Assembly (NCBI GenBank): GCA_036524115.1
Contig: DATDCY010000187.1
Span: 1 to 9,964, forward strand
Direction of reading: 5' to 3'
DNA length: 9,964 nt
Origin: a bacterium
GTDB lineage: Bacteria > JAUVQV01 > DATDCY01
Each line of letters opens with the position of its first letter. Position 1 is the stretch's first letter. Both the position numbers and the translations under genes were made by a program. The notes under the pieces are model-generated. The model made no database searches. It worked only from the letters and a program-made list of their open reading frames with translations, and was not told the origin of the DNA. Of the stretch, positions 1-6,159 are shown in pieces.

Positions 1-100
1 TCCCCGGGCGCGCGAAGATCGGGTCCGCCGCCGCGGCGGGCCTCGCCGCGACCGGCTCCGGCGCCGGCGGCCTGGCCGGCGCGCGCCGCTTCGCGCTCAC
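1..100 (-). CDS. 5' end of an unidentified gene coupled to the biotin carboxylase gene (partial)
   Basis: A reading frame opens with GTG at 100-98, overlapping the carboxylase stop in a 4-nt GTGA arrangement, and stays open to the window edge (33 codons). Every third codon position is G or C, unlike the other frames here, which supports real coding. The visible peptide begins MSAKRRAPARPPAPEP and continues Ala/Pro-rich, like a disordered N-terminus or linker; no domain can be recognised. The 4-nt overlap implies translational coupling, and a carboxyltransferase or biotin-carrier subunit would be the natural partner. That identity is inferred from position only. The rest lies outside the window. 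Confidence 0.45.
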   Translation of the reverse strand, partial: MSAKRRAPARPPAPEPVAARPAAAADPIFARPG

Positions 101-1557
101 ATCCACCCCCGCGGGCCCAGGGCGGTGATCTCCGCGACGAACCGCGCCACTTTCAGGACCTCGTCCTCGGGGCTCGTGTCCCTGAAGGTCGCCACCAGCT
201 CGGCGAGGTGCTCCTCGATGAAGCGCGTCGAGAACTCGCCGGCGACGAACGCCGGGTGCCGGATGATCGAGAGCAGCAGCGGCTGCAGCGTCTTGACCCC
301 CTCGACGCGCAGGTTGCGCCCGAGGCAGCGGTCCATGACGCGGATCGCGTCCGAGCGGTCCTTGCCGGCGGTGATCACGAGCATCAGCAGCGAGTCGTAG
401 TACGACGGGACGTCCGCTCCCTCGTAGACGCCGTTGGCGAGCCGGACGTTGGGCCCCATGGGCACCATCAGCCGCGAGATGTTGCCGAAGGAGGGGTTGA
501 AGCTCCGCGGGTCCTCGGCGTTGAGCCGCACCTCCAGCGCCCAGCGGTTGGGGCGGATCTGCTTCTGCGTGAAGGGCAGCTTGCGCCCCTCGGCCACGTC
601 CAGCATGAGCCCGACGATGTCGACGCCGGTGATCAGCTCGGTGATGCCGTGCTCGACCTGCAGGCGCGTGTTGACCTCGAGGAAGTAGAAGCGGCGCGTC
701 TCGGAGTCGAAGAGGAACTCGACGGTGCCCGCCGAGGCGTAGCCGATCTCGCGCATCAGGCGCGCCGCGGTCTCGCAGATCTCCTCGCGCAGCGCCGGAT
801 CCAGGGTGGGGGAGGGCGCCTCCTCGATGATCTTCTGGTGGCGCCGCTGGATCGTGCACTCGCGCTCGTAGAGGTGCACGACGTTGCCGTGCGCGTCGGC
901 GACGATCTGGACCTCGATGTGCCGGCCGCGCTCGACGTACTTCTCGGCGAGCACGGTCTCGCTGCCGAAGAACTTCTTGGCCTCGCTGCGCGCCTGCCCG
1001 ATGGCCATGTGCAGGTGCGCGTCGTGCTCGACCTTGACCATGCCGCGCCCGCCGCCGCCGCCGGCCGCCTTGAGCATCACCGGGAAGGCGACGTTCTCCT
1101 CGCGCATCCAGGCGCGCACCTGCCCGGCGTCCGTGACGTGGTCGATCCCCGGGATCACCGGGACGTTGGCCGCGCGGGCGATGCGCTTGGCCTCGATCTT
1201 GTCGCCCATGCGGTGGATGACCTCGGGGGGCGGCCCGATCCAGGTCAGCCCGGCGTCGATGACGCGGCGGGCGAACGCCGGGTTCTCGGCGAGGAAGCCC
1301 CAGCCGGCGTGCACGGCGTCCGCCTTCGTGCGCAGCGCCGCCTCGACGATGCGGTCCATGTTGAGGTAGGACTCGGCCGGCGGCGCCTCGCCGATGTGCA
1401 CGGCGGCATCCGCCATGGCGACGTGGTGCGCCAGGCGATCGGGCGTGGAGTAGACGGCGGTCGAGCGGATCTTGCGGTCGCGGCAGGTGTGCATGATGCG
1501 CACCGCCGGCACGCCGCGGTTGGCGATGAGGATGTTTCCGAGCCTGCGTCCCGTCAC
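97..1557 (-). CDS. Biotin carboxylase subunit of pyruvate/acyl-CoA carboxylase (PycA/AccC family)
   Basis: This is an ATP-grasp enzyme that carboxylates biotin on a carrier domain using ATP and bicarbonate, the first half-reaction of pyruvate, acetyl-CoA or propionyl-CoA carboxylases. The 486-residue product shows the N-terminal ILIANRG motif (9-15), a glycine-rich ATP loop KAAGGGGGRGM (163-173), HIEVQIVAD (213-221), RECTIQRRHQKIIEEAPSP (232-250) and the catalytic EVNTRLQVEH (294-303). The arginine of EVRLNAED (342-349) corresponds to catalytic Arg338 of E. coli AccC. About 36 residues follow the usual AccC C-terminus, as in stand-alone pyruvate carboxylase A subunits. The frame extends upstream to 1719, but conserved sequence starts just after the GTG at 1557, which has GGAG at 1567-1564, six bases away. 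Odd positions are HAGWGF in place of the usual GYGF and PSFG in place of PSPG. Substrate cannot be decided from this subunit alone. Confidence 0.93.
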   Translation of the reverse strand: MTGRRLGNILIANRGVPAVRIMHTCRDRKIRSTAVYSTPDRLAHHVAMADAAVHIGEAPPAESYLNMDRIVEAALRTKADAVHAGWGFLAENPAFARRVIDAGLTWIGPPPEVIHRMGDKIEAKRIARAANVPVIPGIDHVTDAGQVRAWMREENVAFPVMLKAAGGGGGRGMVKVEHDAHLHMAIGQARSEAKKFFGSETVLAEKYVERGRHIEVQIVADAHGNVVHLYERECTIQRRHQKIIEEAPSPTLDPALREEICETAARLMREIGYASAGTVEFLFDSETRRFYFLEVNTRLQVEHGITELITGVDIVGLMLDVAEGRKLPFTQKQIRPNRWALEVRLNAEDPRSFNPSFGNISRLMVPMGPNVRLANGVYEGADVPSYYDSLLMLVITAGKDRSDAIRVMDRCLGRNLRVEGVKTLQPLLLSIIRHPAFVAGEFSTRFIEEHLAELVATFRDTSPEDEVLKVARFVAEITALGPRGWM

Positions 1558-1620
1558 TGTCCGCTCCGTTCCCTGGGTGTCCCCGCCGCACGACGTGCAC
1601 CTGCCCGCGCGGTGGCGGGC

Positions 1621-1649
1621 ATTTTCGCCGGAGGCGCGGCGTGCGTCAA
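1621..1649 (-). promoter_or_regulatory. Putative sigma70 promoter of the biotin carboxylase gene
   Basis: On the minus strand, TTGACG (1649-1644) and GAAAAT (1626-1621) are separated by exactly 17 nt. Transcription would start near 1614, giving a leader of about 57 nt that contains the GGAG ribosome site before the GTG at 1557. It lies downstream of the lipoprotein gene and its hairpin, so the carboxylase can be transcribed independently. Assigned by eye from consensus match only. Confidence 0.5.
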
Positions 1650-1698
1650 GCGGCACCTGGCTCGGGGCCGCCTTCGGCGGGGGCAGGGATCGGCAGGC

Positions 1699-1725
1699 TG
1701 CGGGGTGGCGTGGCGCCACCCCGCA
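1699..1725 (-). terminator. Strong stem-loop after the lipoprotein gene
   Basis: A perfect 12-bp inverted repeat (arms 1699-1710 and 1714-1725) has a 3-nt centre and mostly G/C pairs. It begins 26 nt past the lipoprotein stop on the minus strand and lies before the carboxylase promoter. There is no T-tract on either side, so it is not a classical intrinsic terminator. It may still act as a transcript 3' end or RNA-stabilising hairpin. A smaller C/G hairpin with a TTC loop lies at 1668-1680. Confidence 0.45.
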
Positions 1726-1750
1726 TCGGGCCGGCCGCCGATCGGCGCCG

Positions 1751-2143
1751 TCAGATCCTGGTGAATTCCAGCGTGACGAGCGAACCGCCGCTCGTATCGC
1801 TGAGAATGACCGTCCGGCCGTCGTCCCCGATGGTCCCGGCGATTCCGGTCCCGTCCGTGGAAACCAGGACGATGTTCGGGTCCGAGACCGAGAAGGCTCC
1901 GGAGTCGAGGAAGCGCTGGCTGCCGATGAAGGCGTCCAGCGCGTAGCGCGAATCCGCGCCGAGGGTGAGCGAACCGGAGATGGTGGGGGGCAGCAGGGTG
2001 ACCGTGGTCCCGCCCTGCGTCACCGAGGCCTCCGAGAATGCGTACGTCCCCGCCATGTCGGCGACGGTCAGGTCATCATGGCCGCCGCCCCCGCACCCCG
2101 CCAGGACGAGCATCGCGAACAGCGCCAGCAGGATCTTCTTCAT
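1751..2143 (-). CDS. Small predicted outer-membrane lipoprotein, unknown function
   Basis: The 130-residue product starts with a textbook lipoprotein signal peptide: MKK, a hydrophobic stretch (4-15) and the lipobox LAGC with Cys17 as the lipidated residue. It is followed by a Gly-rich linker with no Asp at +2, which favours outer-membrane sorting under E. coli rules. The mature part (about 25-130) is rich in alternating beta-type segments (GTYAFSEASV, SGSLTLGADSRYAL, GTIGDDGRTVIL, VTLEFTRI), like small lipocalin-like or META-type beta-barrel lipoproteins. I do not recognise a named family. The start is supported by GGGAGGAG ending six bases before the ATG. The gene has its own upstream promoter and is divergent from the AAA gene. 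Its function is not inferable from its neighbours. Confidence 0.85.
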   Translation of the reverse strand: MKKILLALFAMLVLAGCGGGGHDDLTVADMAGTYAFSEASVTQGGTTVTLLPPTISGSLTLGADSRYALDAFIGSQRFLDSGAFSVSDPNIVLVSTDGTGIAGTIGDDGRTVILSDTSGGSLVTLEFTRI

Positions 2144-2313
2144 GCCATTCTCCTCCCTTGTTGATCGTCCTCGCCGAAGGCGGTTGCCGGCAGGACCCTC
2201 CCCGCGTACTTCCCCTCCCGGAGGTTCCGCGACGCGACGGGCGCTCCGGAGATCGAGACCCGGCGATGGTTCCCCGGAGCGGGAACGCCAGAACGCGACG
2301 CGTGACCGGGATC
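2144..2313 (-). other. Long 5' leader of the lipoprotein mRNA
   Basis: From the predicted transcription start near 2313 to the ATG at 2143 there are about 170 untranslated bases. The leader contains an 8-bp inverted repeat (2242-2249 with 2274-2281, 24-nt loop) and a small C/G hairpin with a TTC loop near 2173. No known riboswitch class is recognised. Short open frames in it have no ribosome site or conservation cue, so no small gene is called. The rest of the 272-bp divergent gap (2314-2415) is promoter DNA. Confidence 0.35.
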
Positions 2314-2319
2314 GCGCCG

Positions 2320-2348
2320 AGGATAGGGGCGGCCCACGCCGGTGTCAA
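2320..2348 (-). promoter_or_regulatory. Sigma70 promoter of the lipoprotein gene
   Basis: On the minus strand, TTGACA (2348-2343, full consensus) and TATCCT (2325-2320) are separated by 17 nt. It sits back to back with the AAA promoter, the two -35 boxes being 30 bp apart. One regulator bound between them could therefore affect both genes. Assigned by consensus match and optimal spacing. Confidence 0.6.
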
Positions 2349-2378
2349 CAGCGCGCTTGCAGGTTGCGGCCGGCTTCC

Positions 2379-2407
2379 TTGACGCGGCGGCAGCCATTGC
2401 CTAGGAT
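2379..2407 (+). promoter_or_regulatory. Sigma70 promoter of the AAA gene, abutting its start codon
   Basis: TTGACG (2379-2384), a 17-nt spacer and TAGGAT (2402-2407) form a good promoter. Only 8 nt separate the -10 box from the ATG at 2416, so the transcript would begin at or just before the start codon. The AGGA inside the -10 box could instead be read as a ribosome site nine bases from the ATG. The two readings are not compatible on one transcript. Confidence 0.55.
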
Positions 2408-2415
2408 GCCGCGCG

Positions 2416-3303
2416 ATGCACAGGAAGCTCGAGAAGGTCTACTACGAGATCCGGGCGCCCCGCACGCGCTTCGATGACATCGGCGGCCTCGCCGAGGCCA
2501 AGGCGGCGCTCCGCCAGATGGTCTGCCTGCCGCTGATGCGCCCCGCGGAGCTTCAGCGCATGGGCCTCGTCCCGCCCGCGGGCGTGCTGCTCTGGGGCCC
2601 GCTCGGGGCCGGCCTGGCGATGCTCCCCGAGGCCTGCGCCACGGAGGCCGGCGTTTCGTACGTCTACGTCTCGGGCCGCGAGATCCTGGGCAAGCCGGAG
2701 GCGCTGGTCGAGACGCTGCGCGAGGCCGAGCGCGAGGCGCCGGCGGTGCTCTACATTTCGGACCTGGACTGGCTCGCCCCGCAGGCGGGCGCGACGTACG
2801 CCTGGGGGCCGGAGGGGAACGAGCGCGGGAAGCCGCCGGCGTTCGCCGACCGCGTCATGACCGACACGTTCCTGCGCGAGCTCGACCGCCTGCAGGCTGC
2901 CGCCGCCGGCCGGCTGGCGATCCTCGGGGGCACCTACCGGATCGACGTCGTCGACCAGGCGCTGATCAAGGACAAGAGCCGGTTCAACCGCAAGGTCTTC
3001 CTGCCGCCGCCGGACCGGGAGGCGCGCCGCGCGGTGCTCGCCATCTACGCCGGGCGCACGCGGGTCGCCGGGCCGCTCGACCTCGACGCGGTCGCGGCGA
3101 CAACCGAGGGGTACGTCGGCTGGGACCTGGAGAACGTCGTCAAGAAGGCGGCGCTGCGCTCGATCGAGGCGGGCCGCGAGGGGATCATCCAGGAGGACCT
3201 GCTCGCCGCGGTCCCGCTCGTCAAGCCCTGGCTGACGCCGGACATGACCGCCGGCTACGAGAGGATCTTCCGGGCGGACTGCCCCCACCACTACAACTTC
3301 TGA
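2416..3303 (+). CDS. AAA-domain protein with degenerate ATPase motifs (Cdc48/FtsH-like pseudo-ATPase)
   Basis: The fold and order match a single classic AAA module of the Cdc48/FtsH type: FDDIGGLAEAKAAL (19-32), RPPKGVLL-like LVPPAGVLLWGP (51-62), SGREIL (86-91), a Walker B region (109-120), sensor 1 (169-179), SRFNR arginine finger (188-192) and EGYVGWDLENVVKKAALRSI (231-250). The C-terminal helical lid and a PSLTPEM-like tail follow. The catalytic positions are lost. Walker A reads GPLGAGLA where GPPGTGKT is expected (Lys to Leu67, Thr to Ala68). Walker B reads ISDLD for IDEID (Ser115 and Asp116). The sensor-1 Asn is Tyr174. The pore-loop KYVGE segment is deleted to KPE at 93-95. The arginine-finger region survives. 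With only 295 residues it has no protease or substrate domain. It probably does not hydrolyse ATP and may be a scaffold or regulator. The frame is intact and shows normal GC bias, so this is not a decaying pseudogene. It is convergent with, and overlaps by 13 bp, the kinase gene. Confidence 0.85.
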   Translation: MHRKLEKVYYEIRAPRTRFDDIGGLAEAKAALRQMVCLPLMRPAELQRMGLVPPAGVLLWGPLGAGLAMLPEACATEAGVSYVYVSGREILGKPEALVETLREAEREAPAVLYISDLDWLAPQAGATYAWGPEGNERGKPPAFADRVMTDTFLRELDRLQAAAAGRLAILGGTYRIDVVDQALIKDKSRFNRKVFLPPPDREARRAVLAIYAGRTRVAGPLDLDAVAATTEGYVGWDLENVVKKAALRSIEAGREGIIQEDLLAAVPLVKPWLTPDMTAGYERIFRADCPHHYNF

Positions 3304-4793
3304 TCGGCCCCGCAGCCGGGGCTCAAGGGACCTTCCTTGGGCAGGCGCACGCAGAACACCGACCCGCCGGCGGGGTTGTCCTCGACCCAGATGGTCCCCT
3401 TGTGCAGGTCCACGAGGCGCTTGGCGATGGCCAGCCCGAGCCCCGAGCCCTCGACGCCCTCCTTCTTGAGGCGGGTGAAGCGGGTGAAGATCGTCCGCTT
3501 GTCCTTGTCCGGTATCCCCTTGCCGAAGTCGCGCACCTGCACGACCCAGCAGGTGCCCTGGTCGAGGATGTCGACCTCCAGGCGCTTCCCGGCGCCCGCG
3601 TACTTGATGGCGTTGGCGATCAGGTTGGCGAAGACGTCCTCGAGCATCGGGTTGGCGACGGTCGCGTACTCCCCGCGCGGCAGGAAGTTCACCGCGATGC
3701 CGGCGTCCTTGAGCCGGTGCTCGTGCACCGCGAGCGCCTCGAGCAGCAGCGCGCCCAGGTCCAGCTCCTGGCAGTCGAGGTGGTCCATCTCCTCGAGGTG
3801 GGAGTACTTCGAGGCGTTGCGGATCAGGTCCATGAGGCGGTTGTTGACGCTCTCGATCTTGAGGTAGGCCTCCTTCTTCGCGGGGTCCTCCTCGCGGTCC
3901 TGCAGGTAGCTGGTGTAGTAGCGGATGACGCTCGCCGGGTTGAGCAGGTCGTGGCGCACGATGTCGATGAACAGGTCCTTGAGCTGGTTGGACTCCTGGA
4001 GGCGCTCCGCCGCCGTGCGGGCCTCGGCCTCCGCGCGCCGCAGCCCGCGCTCGCTGGCGAGCAGGCTGCGCCCGCCCAGGGTGACCCCGGTCACGCCGAG
4101 GAGCCAGAGCGCGAGGTGGGCGAGGACGACCGTGCGCAGGCCCTTCCACTCGATCGCCCGCAGCTCGCCCATCGGCACCGAGACGCTGATCCCCCCCCAG
4201 GGCTTGCCCAGGACGTAGCCGCGCTCGTGGTGGCAGCCGAGGCACCCCTCCTCGGTGATGAGCGGGCGCATCAGGCGCATGTACTCCAGGCCGTCGAGCG
4301 GCTGGACGTCGTGCACCTCGGCGACGCCGCGCGCGAACGCCTCGAGCGCCGCGCGCTCCCATGGGTCGGGGGCGTTCTGCGCGCGCATCGGCGCGAGGCT
4401 CGTGATGTGGCCGCGCAGCCCCGAGGCGCCGGCCTCCAGCTCGTAGACCTGGCGCGTCATGTAGGCCGGGTTCACCAGCGTCAGCAGGTGTCCCGACGGC
4501 GTGCGCACGTCGCGCTCCGGGGTGTCCGCGAGGTAGGGGTTGGGTGCGGTGACGGCAGCGTCGACGTACACGCCCCCGTGCTGGCTGTTCCAGCGGCGGT
4601 AGACGATGTCCTTGCTGTAGGCCACGCGCGCCTGGATCAGCGCCTCGTCGAGCGTGCGGTCGCGGATCTGGCTGACGTTCCACGCGAGCGAGACGCCGAG
4701 CAGCGCGGTGCCCAGCACCCCGAGGGCGACGATCGACGCCTCGAGGCTCAGGCGTCGGCGGTGAGGGCCTGGCACGGCCGGAGTGTCCGTCAT
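3291..4793 (-). CDS. Membrane sensor histidine kinase with periplasmic c-haem (Tll0287-like/DUF3365) domain
   Basis: The 500-residue product has a short cytoplasmic N-terminus, TM1 (about 18-38), a periplasmic domain (about 40-218), TM2 (about 221-240), a coiled-coil linker (245-270) and a kinase core. The periplasmic domain ends with EEGCLGCHHERG, where C184 and C187 with H188 form a CxxCH c-type haem site, followed by GGISVSVPM, the Tll0287-like/DUF3365 pattern. The kinase shows the H-box IVRHDLLNPASVI (phospho-acceptor H281), N-box NLIANAIKYA (390-399), G1 DFGKGIP (422-428), F-box FTRFTRLK and G2 GSGLGLAIAKRL (449-460). All catalytic elements are present. It should sense redox state or a small ligand such as a gas through haem and phosphorylate a response regulator. 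No regulator gene is adjacent, so it is an orphan kinase here. It lies 54 nt after rsmI with its own promoter-like sequence. No Shine-Dalgarno site precedes the ATG. Confidence 0.92.
   Translation of the reverse strand: MTDTPAVPGPHRRRLSLEASIVALGVLGTALLGVSLAWNVSQIRDRTLDEALIQARVAYSKDIVYRRWNSQHGGVYVDAAVTAPNPYLADTPERDVRTPSGHLLTLVNPAYMTRQVYELEAGASGLRGHITSLAPMRAQNAPDPWERAALEAFARGVAEVHDVQPLDGLEYMRLMRPLITEEGCLGCHHERGYVLGKPWGGISVSVPMGELRAIEWKGLRTVVLAHLALWLLGVTGVTLGGRSLLASERGLRRAEAEARTAAERLQESNQLKDLFIDIVRHDLLNPASVIRYYTSYLQDREEDPAKKEAYLKIESVNNRLMDLIRNASKYSHLEEMDHLDCQELDLGALLLEALAVHEHRLKDAGIAVNFLPRGEYATVANPMLEDVFANLIANAIKYAGAGKRLEVDILDQGTCWVVQVRDFGKGIPDKDKRTIFTRFTRLKKEGVEGSGLGLAIAKRLVDLHKGTIWVEDNPAGGSVFCVRLPKEGPLSPGCGADQKL
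3307..3322 (+). terminator. Possible 3' hairpin of the AAA transcript, inside the kinase gene
   Basis: GCCCCG (3307-3312) and CGGGGC (3317-3322) form a 6-bp stem with a 4-nt loop, three bases after the AAA stop codon. A second small repeat, CAAGG/CCTTG (3324-3328 with 3335-3339), follows. No T-run is present. The hairpin also encodes the C-terminal residues of the kinase on the other strand, so it could equally be incidental in GC-rich coding DNA. Confidence 0.3.
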
Positions 4794-4802
4794 TTTCGGC
4801 GC

Positions 4803-4831
4803 ATTATCCGGGGATCGCCGGAGCGATGCAA
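4803..4831 (-). promoter_or_regulatory. Promoter-like sequence abutting the kinase start codon
   Basis: On the minus strand, TTGCAT (4831-4826), a 17-nt spacer and GATAAT (4808-4803) form a good sigma70 match in the 54-nt gap after rsmI. The -10 box ends 9 nt before the ATG at 4793. There is no ribosome site in the intervening bases, which favours a leaderless or nearly leaderless kinase mRNA separate from rsmI. Confidence 0.5.
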
Positions 4832-4847
4832 GGGCGGGCGCGGGGCG

Positions 4848-5684
4848 TCAGGGCCGCGCGTCGTCGTCCGGGTCCTCGTCGTCGTCGCCGCCGTCATCGT
4901 TGGGATCGGGGTCGTCGTCGCCGCCGGGATCCTCCGCCTCGCCGTCTTCGTCGTCGGTCGCAGGCGCCTCGACGCGACGGCGCGCCCCCGAGGAGCTGCC
5001 GGCGACCGCGATCGCGATCTCGCCCTTGACCGGCCGTCCGCGGTAGCGCTCGAGCGCCGCGGCGAGCGTCCCGCGCGTGATCTCCTCGAAGACCTTCGTC
5101 AGTTCCCGCCCGACCGCGGCGGGCCGGTCGCCGAAGACCTCGAGCATCATCTCCAGCGTCCGGACGAGGCGGTGCGGCGACTCGTAGAAGACGAGCGTCC
5201 GCGCCTCTGCGGCGAGGGCCTCGAGCGCGCGGCGGCGGCGGCCGGACTTCACCGGCAGGAAGCCTTCGAAGACGAAGGCGTGGGTGTCGAGGCCCGAGAC
5301 CGAGAGCAGGGCGATGGCGGCGGCCGGGCCCGGCACCGGCGTGACGTCGATGCCCGCCTCCAGCGCCATGCGCACCAGCACGGCGCCGGGGTCGGAGATC
5401 CCGGGCGTGCCGGCGTCCGTGACGAGGGCGACCGCGGCACCCCCGAGCATGCGGCTCACGAGGCCGGGGGCCTGCCGGAACTGGCGGTGCTGGTAGAAGC
5501 TCGTCAGCGGCGTGTGGATGTCGAAGTGGGCCAGCAGCTTGCGGGTGTGGCGCGTGTCCTCGGCGGCGATGAGGTCCGCCTCGCGCAGGGCGCGCAGGGC
5601 GCGCAGCGTGATGTCCTCGAGGTTCCCGATCGGGGTGGCGACGACAAGGAGCCGGCCGGGGCGCGACGGCGTCTCGCCGGTCAT
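4848..5684 (-). CDS. rsmI: 16S rRNA (cytidine-1402-2'-O)-methyltransferase RsmI with acidic tail
   Basis: RsmI uses S-adenosylmethionine to 2'-O-methylate C1402 of 16S rRNA in the ribosomal decoding centre. The tetrapyrrole-methylase fold is clear: LLVVATPIGNLEDITLRAL (12-30), EADLIAAEDTRHTRKLL (35-51), VALVTDAGTPGISDPG (85-100), PVPGPAAAIALLSVSGL (116-132), FVFEGFLP (137-144) and TLVFYESPHRL (163-173). The fold ends at VKGEIAIAVAG (219-229). Instead of the family's C-terminal region there is an Asp-rich tail (about 242-278) with roughly 21 acidic residues. Total length is 278, near the family norm of about 280-290. The frame extends to a GTG at 5762, but the extra residues are low-complexity and sit in the rpsT spacer. 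The ATG at 5684 directly precedes the conserved core, with GGAGG about a dozen bases upstream. The 93-nt gap after rpsT is very GC-rich with overlapping inverted repeats and no clear promoter, so rpsT-rsmI cotranscription is likely. Confidence 0.93.
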   Translation of the reverse strand: MTGETPSRPGRLLVVATPIGNLEDITLRALRALREADLIAAEDTRHTRKLLAHFDIHTPLTSFYQHRQFRQAPGLVSRMLGGAAVALVTDAGTPGISDPGAVLVRMALEAGIDVTPVPGPAAAIALLSVSGLDTHAFVFEGFLPVKSGRRRRALEALAAEARTLVFYESPHRLVRTLEMMLEVFGDRPAAVGRELTKVFEEITRGTLAAALERYRGRPVKGEIAIAVAGSSSGARRRVEAPATDDEDGEAEDPGGDDDPDPNDDGGDDDEDPDDDARP

Positions 5685-5777
5685 GCCAGCTGAAGTCCTC
5701 CGCTCCGGCGCCGGCCCTGGCCGTGTCGCCGGGCGTCGCGCCGCCGGGCGCCGGGCCGGCACGCGGGTCGCGGAGAT

Positions 5778-6053
5778 CTACTTCGCGGCGGCCAGGGCCT
5801 TGTTCGCGGCCTTGGCCAGACGGGAGATGCGCCGCGCGGCGGTCTGCTTGCGCAGGACGCCCTTGGACGCGGCCTTGCTCAGGGTCTTGACCGCGGCGCG
5901 GAGCGAGGTCTGCGTCTTCGCGGCGTCACCCTCCTCGAGGGTCTCGCGGTAGGCGCGCGTCGCGGTGCGCACGGTGCTCTTCACCGACTGGTTGCGCAGG
6001 TTGCGCTTTTTGTCCTGCCGGATCCGCTTGAGCGCCGACTTGGTGTGTGCCAT
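5778..6053 (-). CDS. rpsT: 30S ribosomal protein S20
   Basis: S20 is a primary 16S rRNA-binding protein of the small subunit body. The 91-residue product begins MAHTKSALKRIRQDKKRNLRN, the family signature, and continues as Lys/Arg/Ala-rich helices to TAARRISRLAKAANKALAAAK. Length and charge are typical. The start is fixed by GGAGG seven bases before the ATG. It has its own promoter upstream and is followed after 93 nt by rsmI, both acting on 16S rRNA. It is divergent from dtd. S20 is often autoregulated at translation in other bacteria; the roughly 30-nt leader here is short and shows no obvious structure. Confidence 0.97.
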   Translation of the reverse strand: MAHTKSALKRIRQDKKRNLRNQSVKSTVRTATRAYRETLEEGDAAKTQTSLRAAVKTLSKAASKGVLRKQTAARRISRLAKAANKALAAAK

Positions 6054-6090
6054 CTGCTTCCCTCCGAATTCCTTTAAAAAATGAGCGCAT

Positions 6091-6120
6091 TGTGTACCAT
6101 GTACGGATGCCGGCTGTCAA
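6091..6120 (-). promoter_or_regulatory. rpsT promoter with extended -10
   Basis: On the minus strand, TTGACA (6120-6115, full consensus), an 18-nt spacer and TACACA (6096-6091) preceded by TGG give an extended -10 (TGnTAnnnN). Start of transcription would be near 6084, followed by a leader of about 30 nt with GGAGG. The spacer/-10 border holds a GTAC-N3-GTAC inverted repeat at 6093-6103. The -35 lies only about 40 bp from the dtd start, so the two divergent genes share this 106-bp gap. No convincing dtd promoter was found. Confidence 0.6.
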
Positions 6121-6159
6121 GGATCGTCCCGCGGGGGACGCGCGCGGAGCAGGGCGGGC

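Noticed and set aside
208-1764. 518-codon plus-strand open frame over the carboxylase gene.
   Set aside because: It is antisense to a protein with full biotin carboxylase motifs; the translation has no recognisable domain.
3289-3300. HbYX-like proteasome docking motif at the AAA C-terminus (HHYNF).
   Set aside because: HbYX needs Tyr as the penultimate residue; here Tyr is third from the end.
2416-3303. The AAA gene as a decaying pseudogene.
   Set aside because: The frame is intact, third positions are G/C-biased, and the non-catalytic AAA framework is well conserved, which points to a maintained pseudoenzyme.
4826-4990. A Val/Ile-rich stretch on the plus strand that looks like a membrane segment.
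   Set aside because: It is the reverse complement of the GAC-rich acidic tail of rsmI (GAC read as GTC), not a separate gene.
2401-5693. Very long open frames antisense to the AAA, kinase and rsmI genes (for example 2401-4683 minus and 3402-5693 plus).
   Set aside because: They are shadows expected at about 70% GC. Their peptides are Arg/Ala/Gly or Val/Asp/Leu low-complexity with no domain, and the overlapping frames have clear families.
5685-5762. N-terminal extension of RsmI from a GTG at 5762.
   Set aside because: The extra residues are Arg/Pro/Ala low-complexity, lie in the rpsT spacer, and the conserved family starts match the ATG at 5684.
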